Source: CAYYKK01 sp046351395
GTDB lineage: Bacteria > Myxococcota_A > Polyangia > Polyangiales > Polyangiaceae
Length of the DNA stretch: 64,000 bases
Direction: 5' to 3'
NCBI GenBank assembly: GCA_046351395.1
Contig: JAXLYP010000020.1
Location: 62,001 to 126,000, forward strand
Of this stretch, positions 51,101-59,074 are shown piece after piece. The notes beneath the pieces were generated by a model, which worked only from the letters and a program-made list of their open reading frames with translations, had not been told where the DNA came from and did no database searches. Each line of letters starts with the position of its first letter. Position 1 is the first letter of the stretch. Both the position numbers and the translations under genes were made by a program.

Positions 51101-52689
51101 CGCGCGCGGAGCACGCCCGTGTCCCGATCCCAGAGCAGGCGGGGGCGGAGCGACGCGAACGCGTCCGACGGGTAGAGCCCCGTCAGCATGTCGAGGACGG
51201 ACTCGAGCGAGGCGCGCGGCAGCTCCGCGAACGGGTGGGCGCGCCGGATCACCTCGAACACCCCATCCACGGTCTGCTGCTCGACGGACACCATCGCGAC
51301 GACTTGTTGCGCGAGGATGTCGAGCGGGTTCGTGATGACGCGGGTCTTCTCGACGAGCCCCTCGAGCATGGCGCGCACGGTCGCGGCGCACGCGAGCAGA
51401 TCTCCGCGGTACTTCGGGAAAACGACGCCCTTCGAAGACCCGCCGACGTGGTGACTCGCGCGCCCCACGCGCTGGAGCCCGGAGGCCACGCTCGGCGGCG
51501 CCTCGATCTGGATGACGAGATCCACCGCGCCCATGTCGATCCCGAGCTCGAGCGAGCTCGTCGCGACGATCGCCGGCATGTCGCCCGACTTGAGGCGCTC
51601 CTCCATCGTTCGCCGCGTCTCGAGGGCGACCGAGCCGTGGTGCGCGAGCGCGAGCTCCTCCCCGGCGACCGCGTTGATGCCCTCGGTGAGGCGCTCGCCG
51701 AGCCTGCGCGAGTTCACGAAGATCATCGTCGAGCGGTGCGCGCGGATCAGCTCGACGAGCCGCGGGTGGATGACGTCCCAGATCGACTTCGGCTCGTCGT
51801 CCTTGCCCTCGGCCGCGTCGGGCGCGGCGCGCTTGACCTCGCCGTCACCCGCGAAGAACGCCATGTCGTCGATCGGGACCTCGACGCGGAGATCGATCGT
51901 CCGGCGCATCCCCGCGTCGACGACCGCGACGGGCCGCGGCTCCCCTGGGGCCGCCCAGCCGCCGAGCGCCCGCGCGATCGTCTCGAGCGGGCGCTGCGTC
52001 GCCGAGAGGCCCACGCGCTGCATGCGACCTCGAGCGGGTGACCGGATCGCCTCGAGGCGTTCGAGCGTGACGAACAGGTGACTGCCCCGCTTCGTGCCCG
52101 CGACCGCGTGGATCTCGTCCACGATGAGGGTCTGTACGTCGCGGAGCGTGTCCCGGGCGGACGACGTCAGGAGCAGGTACAGCGACTCCGGCGTGGTGAT
52201 GAGGATGTCCGCTCCCTCGCGCGCGAACCTCGCGCGATCCTTGGCCGCCGTGTCGCCCGTGCGCATCGCGACGCGCGGCTCGTGCACCGGGACGCCGAGC
52301 TCACGCGCGGTCTCTAGGATCCCCGCGATCGGGCGCACGAGGTTCCGCTCGATGTCGTTCGCGAGCGCCTTGAGCGGGGAGACGTAGAGGATGCGGACGC
52401 CGCGCGGCGGTTCACCCGGCCTTCGGGCCGGCTCCACGTCTCGCCCCAACATCGAGCGCTCGAGCGCGACGAGGAACGCCGCGAGCGTCTTGCCCGAGCC
52501 CGTCGGCGCGGAGACGAGGACGCTGTCGCCCGCCGAGATGCGAGCGAACGCCTCGACCTGCACCGGCGTCGGCGCGCCGAGCGCGGACTCGAACCAGGCT
52601 CGCACGGGCGCGCTGAACGGCGCGAGGCCGTCCGCGCTGTCGGTCGGCTGCGCCGCCTTCGTCTTCTTCGCGGTCCGCTTCGCCGCCAT
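48181..52689 (-). CDS. lhr: Lhr-type superfamily 2 ATP-dependent helicase (second copy)
   Basis: The 1502-residue protein is close to the length of E. coli Lhr. After a Lys/Ala-rich tail (M-A-A-K-R-T-A-K-K-T-K) it has A-P-T-G-S-G-K-T (61-68), D-E-I-H, G-L-S-A-T, and motif VI as R-V-G-R-A-S-H rather than R-I-G-R-A-G-H. The long C-terminal part contains winged-helix and Lhr-type repeats and an extra acidic insert (D-A-A-E-G-K-D-D-E-P-K) in RecA domain 1-2 junction. It differs enough from the copy at 9528 to be an old paralogue or a separate acquisition. Divergent from the lipoprotein at 52879. Confidence 0.93.
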   Translation of the reverse strand: MAAKRTAKKTKAAQPTDSADGLAPFSAPVRAWFESALGAPTPVQVEAFARISAGDSVLVSAPTGSGKTLAAFLVALERSMLGRDVEPARRPGEPPRGVRILYVSPLKALANDIERNLVRPIAGILETARELGVPVHEPRVAMRTGDTAAKDRARFAREGADILITTPESLYLLLTSSARDTLRDVQTLIVDEIHAVAGTKRGSHLFVTLERLEAIRSPARGRMQRVGLSATQRPLETIARALGGWAAPGEPRPVAVVDAGMRRTIDLRVEVPIDDMAFFAGDGEVKRAAPDAAEGKDDEPKSIWDVIHPRLVELIRAHRSTMIFVNSRRLGERLTEGINAVAGEELALAHHGSVALETRRTMEERLKSGDMPAIVATSSLELGIDMGAVDLVIQIEAPPSVASGLQRVGRASHHVGGSSKGVVFPKYRGDLLACAATVRAMLEGLVEKTRVITNPLDILAQQVVAMVSVEQQTVDGVFEVIRRAHPFAELPRASLESVLDMLTGLYPSDAFASLRPRLLWDRDTGVLRARAGTRSVAITNGGTIPDRGLYGVYLAGEDEARSKRLGELDEEMVFERRVGDVFLLGASSWRIEEIGSDRVLVSPAPGEPGVMPFWRGDRVGRPAELGARVGELARSLADLTESEAIEWLERDHRLDERAAKNLVAYVHAQRVATYEVPSDRTIVVEKFRDGLGDIRWCIESPFGTRVHAAWVSAVAVRLRDAGFEGIDMIWSDDGIVFRFPDVERLPDDALFFPAAAEVEALVTSGLDATALFAGRFRENAGRALLLPRARPGKRTPLWSQRRRATELLRVASAFDAFPIILETYRECLRDALDLPALVDLLRKIEDRRVRVVTVETERPSPFAESLLFAYAGNFIYDGDAPLAERRASALNLDHARLKELLGEAELRDLLDRDSIDAVEAELQRTTRGRASHADALHDVLLSIGDLSRAEIEARVDGDAGALVDELLASKRAARVTIAGEPRLIAAEDAGRITGALGVLVGDALPGALLAPVADPLGDVVSRFARTHAPFTLQRLAERFALDSDVVLPVVAKLERAGRLLRGAFTPEEVHEEWCDADVLVTIKRRVLRGVRQQIQPVDTATYAAYQIAHQGIARPGRGESGLRAAVAQLEGAVVLASALLGDLLPARVSRDDRSEDAYLPRDASYALDALVSRGAVVWRGIEPVGTNDARVALYSPDGFALLAPPPGEPRTPLEEAVLRALDQRGAMFFRDLARVVGGFAPEIEDALWSLVWSGRVTNDTLAPIRARIAAYGRGREAAEGRWSLLEPISTSLTDRRAAFAAKLLERYGVLTRDAVVAETPSGGYGATYPVLRAMEDAGKIRRGYFVKDVGAMQFAKIGADDRMRSIRREPDAPPGATYVLASTDPANVYGVSVKWPENLAGGRGRAKAERSQGTWVVLRDGRAIAFIGRGRKSLLLAGEDRADCAAAVEALRAHAPLPIFIERVDGVSASASPFADILSAAGFVPSGEGLLLRDAPAGRGRR

Positions 52690-52878
52690 CGGCTCTCGTT
52701 CTCGTCCGGGGTCGGCGCGCCGGCAACCCGGGTCGCGCGCGGCTCTCGCCCGTCCGCTCCGCCGCGGTACGCTCTCCCGCGCGACGTGCAGAAACTTGCA
52801 CTATCGCGAATCGACGCGGCCCATCCAATACGGAGGGGCCCGTTCGCGTCCTAGCTCGAACCGAGGAGGTCTCGAGAG

Positions 52879-53892
52879 ATGAAACGAGAGCCGTACGTCC
52901 TACTCATCACCCTCGCGCTCGCGGGGTGTGGCGCAGCTACGAACGCCGAGCCCCGCGCCGTCGAGGCGACGAACGCCGAACACGCAGCGCCGCACGCGTC
53001 CGCCACGGGAAAGGCGGACGGCGCCGTCCCCGCCGCGGCCCCAGCGGTCGAGCGCTGGGTGATGCTCGAGTCGTCCCCGGGTGCGACCGAGCTCGAGGCG
53101 GGCGCCACGGCGGCTCGAGCCTCCGAGTGGACGAAGGCGAAGGCGGCGCTCGAGCCCGCGATCGAGAAGATCCGCGCGAGCGCCCCCGCGGACGCGACGA
53201 TGGCCGGAGAGGCGTTGCTCGGGCGCGCGTGCCTCGCCCTGAACGACACCGCGTGCGCCGAGCGGGCGTTCGGCTCGATCCTCGCGAAGTGGAAGGAGGG
53301 CGTCGTCCCGAAGATTCAAGCCGAAGGCTCCGACACCGAGAGCAAGCCCCACGTCCAGCGCGCGCTGATGGCGGTGGGCGAGGCGCTGTTTTTCGAAGCG
53401 GAGAAGAAGCGCGCGGCCACCGAGCCCATCCGCATGCCGAGCTACGCCGGGCCGAGCGACAAAGACAGCATCACGCGGTTCATCAAGGACAAGGTCGCGC
53501 CCTGGGCGAAGACGAAGCGCGCCGCGATCGACGACGCGGAGGCCGCGTACAAAAAGATCTCGGCGCTCGAGCCGTCGGCGCCTCCCTATTGGGTGGTTCA
53601 CTCCACCGCGCGCGTCGGCACGATGAAGGGACACTTCGTCGCCGAGTTCAGGGCGGCGCCGATCCCCGGGGAGTGGAAGAAGGACGGACCCGTTCCGGGC
53701 GACACGGGCCTCACCTGGGAGGACGTTCGTACCAGCTATTACGCGGCGATCGACGCGGCGAGCGAGCCCCTCAAGCTCGAAGCGAAGGCCGCGTTCGAGA
53801 CCTGCCAGCAGACGTCCGAGAAGTTCGGCATCGCGGACGACTTCTCGAAGTCGTGTGACGCTTGGTTGACCGCGAACTATCCGGCCGAGTGA
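52879..53892 (+). CDS. TPR-like lipoprotein
   Basis: ATG 52879 has GAGGAGG 10 nt upstream and gives 337 residues with lipobox L-A-G-C. After an Ala/Asn/Glu linker the protein is helical with TPR-like pairs (W-T-K-A-K-A-A-L-E-P-A-I-E-K-I; A-L-L-G-R-A-C-L-A-L-N-D-T-A-C-A-E-R-A-F). A Cys pair (E-T-C-Q-Q; K-S-C-D-A-W) at the C-terminus may be disulfide-bonded. Such lipoproteins are frequent in myxobacterial envelope and motility systems; no specific role can be assigned. Confidence 0.75.
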   Translation: MKREPYVLLITLALAGCGAATNAEPRAVEATNAEHAAPHASATGKADGAVPAAAPAVERWVMLESSPGATELEAGATAARASEWTKAKAALEPAIEKIRASAPADATMAGEALLGRACLALNDTACAERAFGSILAKWKEGVVPKIQAEGSDTESKPHVQRALMAVGEALFFEAEKKRAATEPIRMPSYAGPSDKDSITRFIKDKVAPWAKTKRAAIDDAEAAYKKISALEPSAPPYWVVHSTARVGTMKGHFVAEFRAAPIPGEWKKDGPVPGDTGLTWEDVRTSYYAAIDAASEPLKLEAKAAFETCQQTSEKFGIADDFSKSCDAWLTANYPAE

Positions 53893-53971
53893 CGCGTAGC
53901 GAGCTCGGCGTCGGCGACACTCGCGCTGCGGGATCGCGACGGGATGGATAGCTCGGTCGACACGCCGAGGT

Positions 53972-54005
53972 CCGTGCGCGCGTGACGGCGCGCGGGCCTT
54001 TTTCT
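53972..54005 (+). terminator. Rho-independent terminator after the TPR lipoprotein
   Basis: A GC-only stem (GTGCGCGC / GCGCGCG with a short loop) is followed by CCTTTTTCTTCC. It lies about 80 nt after the stop at 53892 and about 30 nt before the ATP-grasp gene. Confidence 0.7.
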
Positions 54006-54034
54006 TCCTGTCGAACCAAGGTATTGCCGAAGAG

Positions 54035-55249
54035 GTGATCCTCGCCGTCTTCGTCGCGCCGTTCCTGACCGACAACGCCAAGGTCCACCTCGATCGCCTG
54101 GTGTCGGTCGAGGGGGCGCGCATCGCGCTCGTCACCGCGAGTGACCCGGCCTCGCTCGACCCGAACGTGCGCGCGCGGCTCGCGCGGTGTGTCCAAATCG
54201 CGGACGGATTGTCCGCGGATCAGATCGTCGGCGCGGGGCTTCACATCGCGGGCACCGAGGGGCCGATCGATCGCCTCATCGGGATCGTGGAGCAGCTCCA
54301 GGTCCCCGTCGCCGAGGCTCGCGAGCGGCTCGGTTTGCCCGGCATGCGCGCCGCCCAGGCGCAGAACTTCCGCGACAAGACGCGCATGAAGGATCTCCTG
54401 CGCGGGGCGGGGCTCCCGGTCGCGCGTCACCGGCTCGTGAGCGCGAGCGCAAGCGCGGTCCAGTTCGCGGAGGAGATGGGCTATCCGGTGATCGTGAAGC
54501 CCCCCGCGGGCGCGGCGGCGCAGACCACCTATCGCGCGGACGACGAGGCGGCCCTGTGCCGCGTGCTCGGCCCGACGAGCATCGCCGCGGGCGGCGTCGC
54601 GCTCCTCGAGGAGATGTTGAGCGGACAGGAACACTCGTTCGACGCGTTCGTGGTGGACGGGCGCGTCGCGTTCTACTCCATCTCCGACTACCACCCGTCG
54701 TGCCTCGACGTGATGCAGAACCCCTGGATCCAGTGGGTCGTCGTGCTCCCGAGGGAGTACGAGAGCGCGGACATCGCGGCGGCGGCCGCGCGCGCGTGCG
54801 AGGTGCTCGGCCTCGAGTCCGGGATGTGCCACCTCGAGTGGTTCCGGCGCGCCGACGGGAGCCTCGCGATCTCGGAGGTGGGAGCGCGCCCGCCCGGCGC
54901 GCAGTTCCCCACGCTCATTTCGCGCGCCCACGACGTGGACGCCATCGGCGTCTGGGCTCGGTTGATGGTGCGGGGCGAGTTCGAGCCGCTCCCCGAGCGG
55001 AAGTACGCGTCCGGCGCGGCCTACCTCCGCGGGCAGGGGGAGGGTCGCGTCCGCGCGGTGCACGGGCTCGACACGGTGAAGCGCGATCTCGGCGATCTCG
55101 TGACCGACGCGCGCCTCCCTCACGTCGGCCAAGGCAAGGCTCCGTCGTACGAAGGAGAGGGGTTCATCATCGTCCGCCACCCCGAGACGAAGGTCGTGCG
55201 GGACGCGCTGAGCCACGTCGTGTCGACCGTGCGCGTCGAGCTCGGGTGA
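54035..55249 (+). CDS. ATP-grasp-family ligase
   Basis: GTG 54035 gives 404 residues. The ATP-grasp core is visible: R-M-K-D-L-L-R-G-A-G-L-P-V-A-R-H, G-Y-P-V-I-V-K-P (first ATP loop), C-H-L-E-W-F and S-E-V-G-A-R-P-P-G-A (metal-binding end). Such enzymes join an acyl phosphate to an amine or similar nucleophile, making ATP-grasp ligation likely, but the substrates are unknown. The N-terminal 110 residues look like a pre-grasp domain. Its TGA overlaps the ATG of the peptidase gene (TGATG, 55247-55251), so the two products are made together. Confidence 0.85.
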   Translation: MILAVFVAPFLTDNAKVHLDRLVSVEGARIALVTASDPASLDPNVRARLARCVQIADGLSADQIVGAGLHIAGTEGPIDRLIGIVEQLQVPVAEARERLGLPGMRAAQAQNFRDKTRMKDLLRGAGLPVARHRLVSASASAVQFAEEMGYPVIVKPPAGAAAQTTYRADDEAALCRVLGPTSIAAGGVALLEEMLSGQEHSFDAFVVDGRVAFYSISDYHPSCLDVMQNPWIQWVVVLPREYESADIAAAAARACEVLGLESGMCHLEWFRRADGSLAISEVGARPPGAQFPTLISRAHDVDAIGVWARLMVRGEFEPLPERKYASGAAYLRGQGEGRVRAVHGLDTVKRDLGDLVTDARLPHVGQGKAPSYEGEGFIIVRHPETKVVRDALSHVVSTVRVELG

Positions 55250-57042
55250 TGGTCGTGACGAGCGTCGATCCGCACTCGTACGGTCGGCCGAGCGAGGCGC
55301 GCGTGCGCCACGTGGCGCTCGACCTCGACGTCGACTTCCGGGCGCACGTCCTCCGCGGCAAGGCGACGCTCGACCTCGACGTCGCGGACTTTGCGCGCTC
55401 GCTCGTCCTCGACAGCCGGCGTCTCCACGTGGACCGCGTCGTCGACGCTGCGGGGCGCGCGCTCGCGTTCAGCATCGGCGCGCACGAACCCGTGCTCGGC
55501 GCCCCGCTCACCGTGGAGCTCCCGCGGGGGACGACGCGCGTCGCGATCACCTACCGAACCCACGCGGACGCGGAGGCGCTCGAGTGGCTCGATCCCGTGC
55601 AAACCGCGGGCGGCGCGCACCCGTTCCTCTTCACGCAGGGCCACGCGATCCAGACGCGCAGCTGGATCCCGCTCCAGGACAGCCCGCGCGTGCGCGTGAC
55701 CTACGAAGCGCGGATCACGGTGCCTCGCGAGCTCGTGGCGGTGATGAGCGCGGAGCACCTCGGCGGCGCGCCCGCGGGCGACGAGGAGCGCTCGACGTTC
55801 ACGTTCCGCATGGCGGAGCCGATCCCGCCTTACCTCATCGCGCTCGCGGTCGGCGACCTCGCGACGCGGGCGATCGGCCCGCGGACGGCGGTCTTCGCCG
55901 AGCCCTCGTGGATCGAGCGCGCGGCGCACGAGCTCGGCGAGGCGGAGCGGATGATCGACGCGGCGGAGGCGCTCGGCGGCCCGTATCGCTGGGGCCGCTT
56001 CGACGTCGTCATCATGCCCCCGTCCTTTCCGTACGGAGGGATGGAGAACCCGCGCCTCACGTTCGCGTCCCCGTCCATCATCGTCGGAGACCGCTCCCTG
56101 ACGACGCTCGTCGCCCACGAGCTCGCGCACGCGTGGGCGGGCAACCTCGTGACGAACGCGACGTGGAACGACTTCTGGATCAACGAGGGGACGACCGTTT
56201 ACCTCGAGCTCCGCATCCACGAGGTGCTCTGGGGAGCGACGCGCGCGCGCATGCTCCACACCTGGGGGTACCGCGAGCTCGTCGCCGAGATCGAGCGGGT
56301 GGGAACGTCGTCGCCGGACACGCGCCTCGCGTACGACATGACCGGCCGCGATCCGGCCGTCGGCGTCACGATCATCCCGTATTTGAAGGGCGCGGCGTTC
56401 TTCTGGACGATCGAGAACCGCGTGGGCCGGCCCCGCCTCGACCGCTGGCTCCGAGGGTGGTTCGACCGCCGTGCCTTCCAATCCGTCACCACCGCGGAGC
56501 TGCTCGCGGATCTCCGCGCCGAGCTCTTCACGCCCGCGGACGAGCCGATCGACCTCGAGGCTTGGGTGAGCACCCCGGGCGTCCCGGACGCCGCGCCGCC
56601 CCCTCCCTCGGAGCTGCTCGATCGCGTCGACGCCGCCGCGAAGGCGCTCGCCGCGGGGACTGCCCCCGGGGCCATCGACACCCGCGGGTGGACGCCCCAT
56701 GCGTTTCGCCAGCTCCTCGGCGCGCTGCTCGCCTCGCCCCCTCCCCTCGCGCAGCTCGACGCGCTCGACGCCGCGTTCGGATTGTCTGCTTCGACCAACT
56801 GCGAAGTGACCCTGCCCTGGCTGCGCCTCCTCGTGAAGCTCCGGGGCGAGCGAGCGGCCGCGCCCGTGGAAGCGTTCCTGAGGTCCCAGGGCCGCGCGCG
56901 CTACCTGCGCCCGCTCTACGCGGATCTCCTCGAGGCGCCGTGGGGATCCGCCTTCGCGAAGCGCGTCTACGCCGAGGCGCGTCCGGCCTACCACGCGCTC
57001 GTCCGCGCGGCCCTCGACGCGCTGCTCGGCGCGCCCGCCTGA
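55249..57042 (+). CDS. M1-family metallopeptidase, leukotriene-A4-hydrolase/aminopeptidase-like
   Basis: The 597-residue protein has the M1 exopeptidase loop G-G-M-E-N (about 263-267), the zinc site H-E-L-A-H-A-W (290-296) with the second Glu in N-E-G 18 residues later, and the Y-G-G-M-E-N-P-x-L-T-F form seen in leukotriene A4 hydrolase relatives. The C-terminal 110 residues are an Ala/Leu-rich helical domain, as in LTA4H. Likely a cytosolic aminopeptidase. It is translationally coupled to the ATP-grasp gene, suggesting peptide-like metabolites handled by both. Confidence 0.9.
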   Translation: MVVTSVDPHSYGRPSEARVRHVALDLDVDFRAHVLRGKATLDLDVADFARSLVLDSRRLHVDRVVDAAGRALAFSIGAHEPVLGAPLTVELPRGTTRVAITYRTHADAEALEWLDPVQTAGGAHPFLFTQGHAIQTRSWIPLQDSPRVRVTYEARITVPRELVAVMSAEHLGGAPAGDEERSTFTFRMAEPIPPYLIALAVGDLATRAIGPRTAVFAEPSWIERAAHELGEAERMIDAAEALGGPYRWGRFDVVIMPPSFPYGGMENPRLTFASPSIIVGDRSLTTLVAHELAHAWAGNLVTNATWNDFWINEGTTVYLELRIHEVLWGATRARMLHTWGYRELVAEIERVGTSSPDTRLAYDMTGRDPAVGVTIIPYLKGAAFFWTIENRVGRPRLDRWLRGWFDRRAFQSVTTAELLADLRAELFTPADEPIDLEAWVSTPGVPDAAPPPPSELLDRVDAAAKALAAGTAPGAIDTRGWTPHAFRQLLGALLASPPPLAQLDALDAAFGLSASTNCEVTLPWLRLLVKLRGERAAAPVEAFLRSQGRARYLRPLYADLLEAPWGSAFAKRVYAEARPAYHALVRAALDALLGAPA

Positions 57043-57048
57043 CGCTCG

Positions 57049-57429
57049 CTATTCGAGGAGGTTGTCGGGGACGGGCATCCCCTTCTTGTGTTGGTTCTTG
57101 TCGACGGCGGGACCGCTCGACGGAGCCGCGGGGACGATCGCGCTCGACGACGCGCTCGGGACGACCGAGCTCGTCGGCTGCGCCGGCGAGGGCGCGGGCG
57201 GCGCGCTCGGCGCTGCGCTCCCGCTGCCCGCGGGCGTCGATGACGGCTTGTTGGAACCACGAGGCGGGCCACCTCGCGCGTCCGGGCCGGAGGGGGACGG
57301 GGGAGAGGCTGCGTCCGCGCCACAGGCCGCGAGGAAGGCACCCGCGCAGAGCGCCATCACGATCGAAGCGCCCGCCTTGAGGCGGCGCCGAAGGCGCCGC
57401 GCGTCGTTCTTTTTGGGATCAGCGAACAC
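57049..57429 (-). CDS. Small Pro/Ser-rich lipoprotein
   Basis: ATG 57429 gives 126 residues with a basic N-terminus (K-K-N-D-A-R-R-L-R-R-R-L-K), a hydrophobic stretch and lipobox L-A-A-C. The mature part is almost entirely Ser/Pro/Ala/Gly low-complexity, ending P-V-P-D-N-L-L-E. It overlaps the radical SAM gene end by 11 bp (57419-57429) and is convergent with the M1 gene. No function can be given. Confidence 0.7.
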   Translation of the reverse strand: MFADPKKNDARRLRRRLKAGASIVMALCAGAFLAACGADAASPPSPSGPDARGGPPRGSNKPSSTPAGSGSAAPSAPPAPSPAQPTSSVVPSASSSAIVPAAPSSGPAVDKNQHKKGMPVPDNLLE

Positions 57430-58981
57430 GCAGAGCCTCCTCGTCGGCCGTGGTACGGGCGCGCTTCAGCTGCAAGAGCGAGCGCGGGGGCGGGGCGTCC
57501 GTGTAGACCACCGGCTCGGGCGCCGGGGCCGGGTACTGGTTGGTGTCCGTCCCCCGGTAGACGCCGAAGACGCTCGCGATGCCCTCGAGCATCTGGGCCG
57601 CGTCGAGCTTGCGTGGCATCACGTCCGTGAAGTGGCAGAGGAGGTACCACGCGCGAAACATCGAGTAGAAGAAGTCGTTCGGTGGCAAATCCAGGAGCCG
57701 CTTCACGATCGGCAGGAGCTGTGGGATCGCCGCGGTGACCGCGAAGAGCTTGTGGAGGTTCTCGATCCGGCGCTTCTCTCGGGCGGACGAGAACGAGAGG
57801 ATGCTCTCGGTGTAATAGCTCTGGTCGATGCGATCGAAGTCGCCATCGAAATAGCCATTGTCGATCGCGTACGTGGCGATGCCCGTGCCCGGGTAAGGCG
57901 TGCAGAGCGTCGCCGCCGCGTAGTCCACGTCGAGGTCGATGTTGAGCCGGAGCGTCGCGAGATCGTCCTCCAGCGTGCCTCCCGGGATCCCGAGGATATT
58001 GTCTGCAAACACGACGATGCCCGCGCGCTTCAGCATGCGGATCCCGCGGGTCAGCCGGTCCATCTTCACGTGCCGCTTCAGGACCTCGTTCGCGACGCGC
58101 TCGCTCGCGGTCTCGATGCCGACGTTCACCGTGTGGCACCCCGACCACGCGAGGAGATCCACCATCTCCTGATCGAGAATGTCTGCTCGGAGGTGACAGT
58201 AATAAGGGAGGCCCACCTCTCTCCGGTAGAGCTCGCCGAACGCGCGGAGCCAGGCGGCGTTGTAGACGAAGATGCTCTCTCGAAAGCCGATCACCTGGAG
58301 CGGGCCCTTGCGGCGCACCTCGAGGATCTCCGCGACCACGTTCTCGGGGCTCCGGATGCGCACCTTCTTCCAGCTCGAGCCGTAGTGATCGACGAGCGAT
58401 GGGTTGAAGCAATAGCTGCACGGGAACGGGCACCCGCGGTTCGTCGTGAACGACTTCAGCGGGCGCCGGCGGAGCGAGTCGTCGTATTCGTAGAGGAGCT
58501 CGCGCGGCGGGAACGGGATCGCGTCGAGATCCCGGCGGAGCGGCCGCGCGCCGTTCTTCGTCACGACGCCGCCCTGCTTGACCCACAGATCGGGGATGAA
58601 GCGATGGTCCTCCCCGCGATCGAGCGCGTCGCAGAGCTCGACCGCTGCGTCCTCCCCTTCCCCGATGCAGACGACGTCGATCCCCGGCGTGGCGATCACC
58701 TCGGGGAAGTAGGTGGCGTGAGGGCCTCCCATGAGCGTGACGATGCCGGGTCGGCGCGCCTTGATCGCGGCGTTGAGGCCCAGATAGTAGTGATGAAGCC
58801 CCGTGGTGGGGCCGAACGCGACGACGCCGGGATCGAACCGGTCGACCTCCGCGAGCACGTCGTTGCCGCGCGTGCCCACGAATCGACAGGTGTGCCCGGC
58901 CTGCATCAAGCAGCCCGCGACATAGAGCGCGCCGATCGGCTCGGCCCCCTCGAGCTCCTTCTGGATGAACAGCACGCGCAT
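57419..58981 (-). CDS. Radical SAM enzyme with N-terminal B12-binding-like domain
   Basis: ATG 58981 gives 520 residues (a TTG at 59026 would add 15). An N-terminal Rossmann-like domain resembling cobalamin-binding folds (about 1-120; P-I-G-A-L-Y-V-A, V-A-F-G-P-T-T-G, G-G-P-H-A-T) lacks a visible D-x-H-x-x-G. The radical SAM cluster motif C-x3-C-x2-C (Cys184, 188, 191) and G-I-E-T-A-S follow, with H-V-K-M-D-R-L and G-I-P-G-G-T typical of BchE/HpnR-like subgroups. The reaction cannot be inferred; C-methylation or anaerobic oxidative ring formation are candidates. Its start lies 94 nt after the stop of the serine hydrolase gene. Confidence 0.85.
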   Translation of the reverse strand: MRVLFIQKELEGAEPIGALYVAGCLMQAGHTCRFVGTRGNDVLAEVDRFDPGVVAFGPTTGLHHYYLGLNAAIKARRPGIVTLMGGPHATYFPEVIATPGIDVVCIGEGEDAAVELCDALDRGEDHRFIPDLWVKQGGVVTKNGARPLRRDLDAIPFPPRELLYEYDDSLRRRPLKSFTTNRGCPFPCSYCFNPSLVDHYGSSWKKVRIRSPENVVAEILEVRRKGPLQVIGFRESIFVYNAAWLRAFGELYRREVGLPYYCHLRADILDQEMVDLLAWSGCHTVNVGIETASERVANEVLKRHVKMDRLTRGIRMLKRAGIVVFADNILGIPGGTLEDDLATLRLNIDLDVDYAAATLCTPYPGTGIATYAIDNGYFDGDFDRIDQSYYTESILSFSSAREKRRIENLHKLFAVTAAIPQLLPIVKRLLDLPPNDFFYSMFRAWYLLCHFTDVMPRKLDAAQMLEGIASVFGVYRGTDTNQYPAPAPEPVVYTDAPPPRSLLQLKRARTTADEEALRVR

Positions 58982-59074
58982 GTCGCGCTCGAAGCGTAGC
59001 CGCCGATCGGGAGGATTCGAGAACAATCTCCGGAGGGCGAACGCGCGCGGCCCGCGAGGGCGCGCGCCGTCGAC

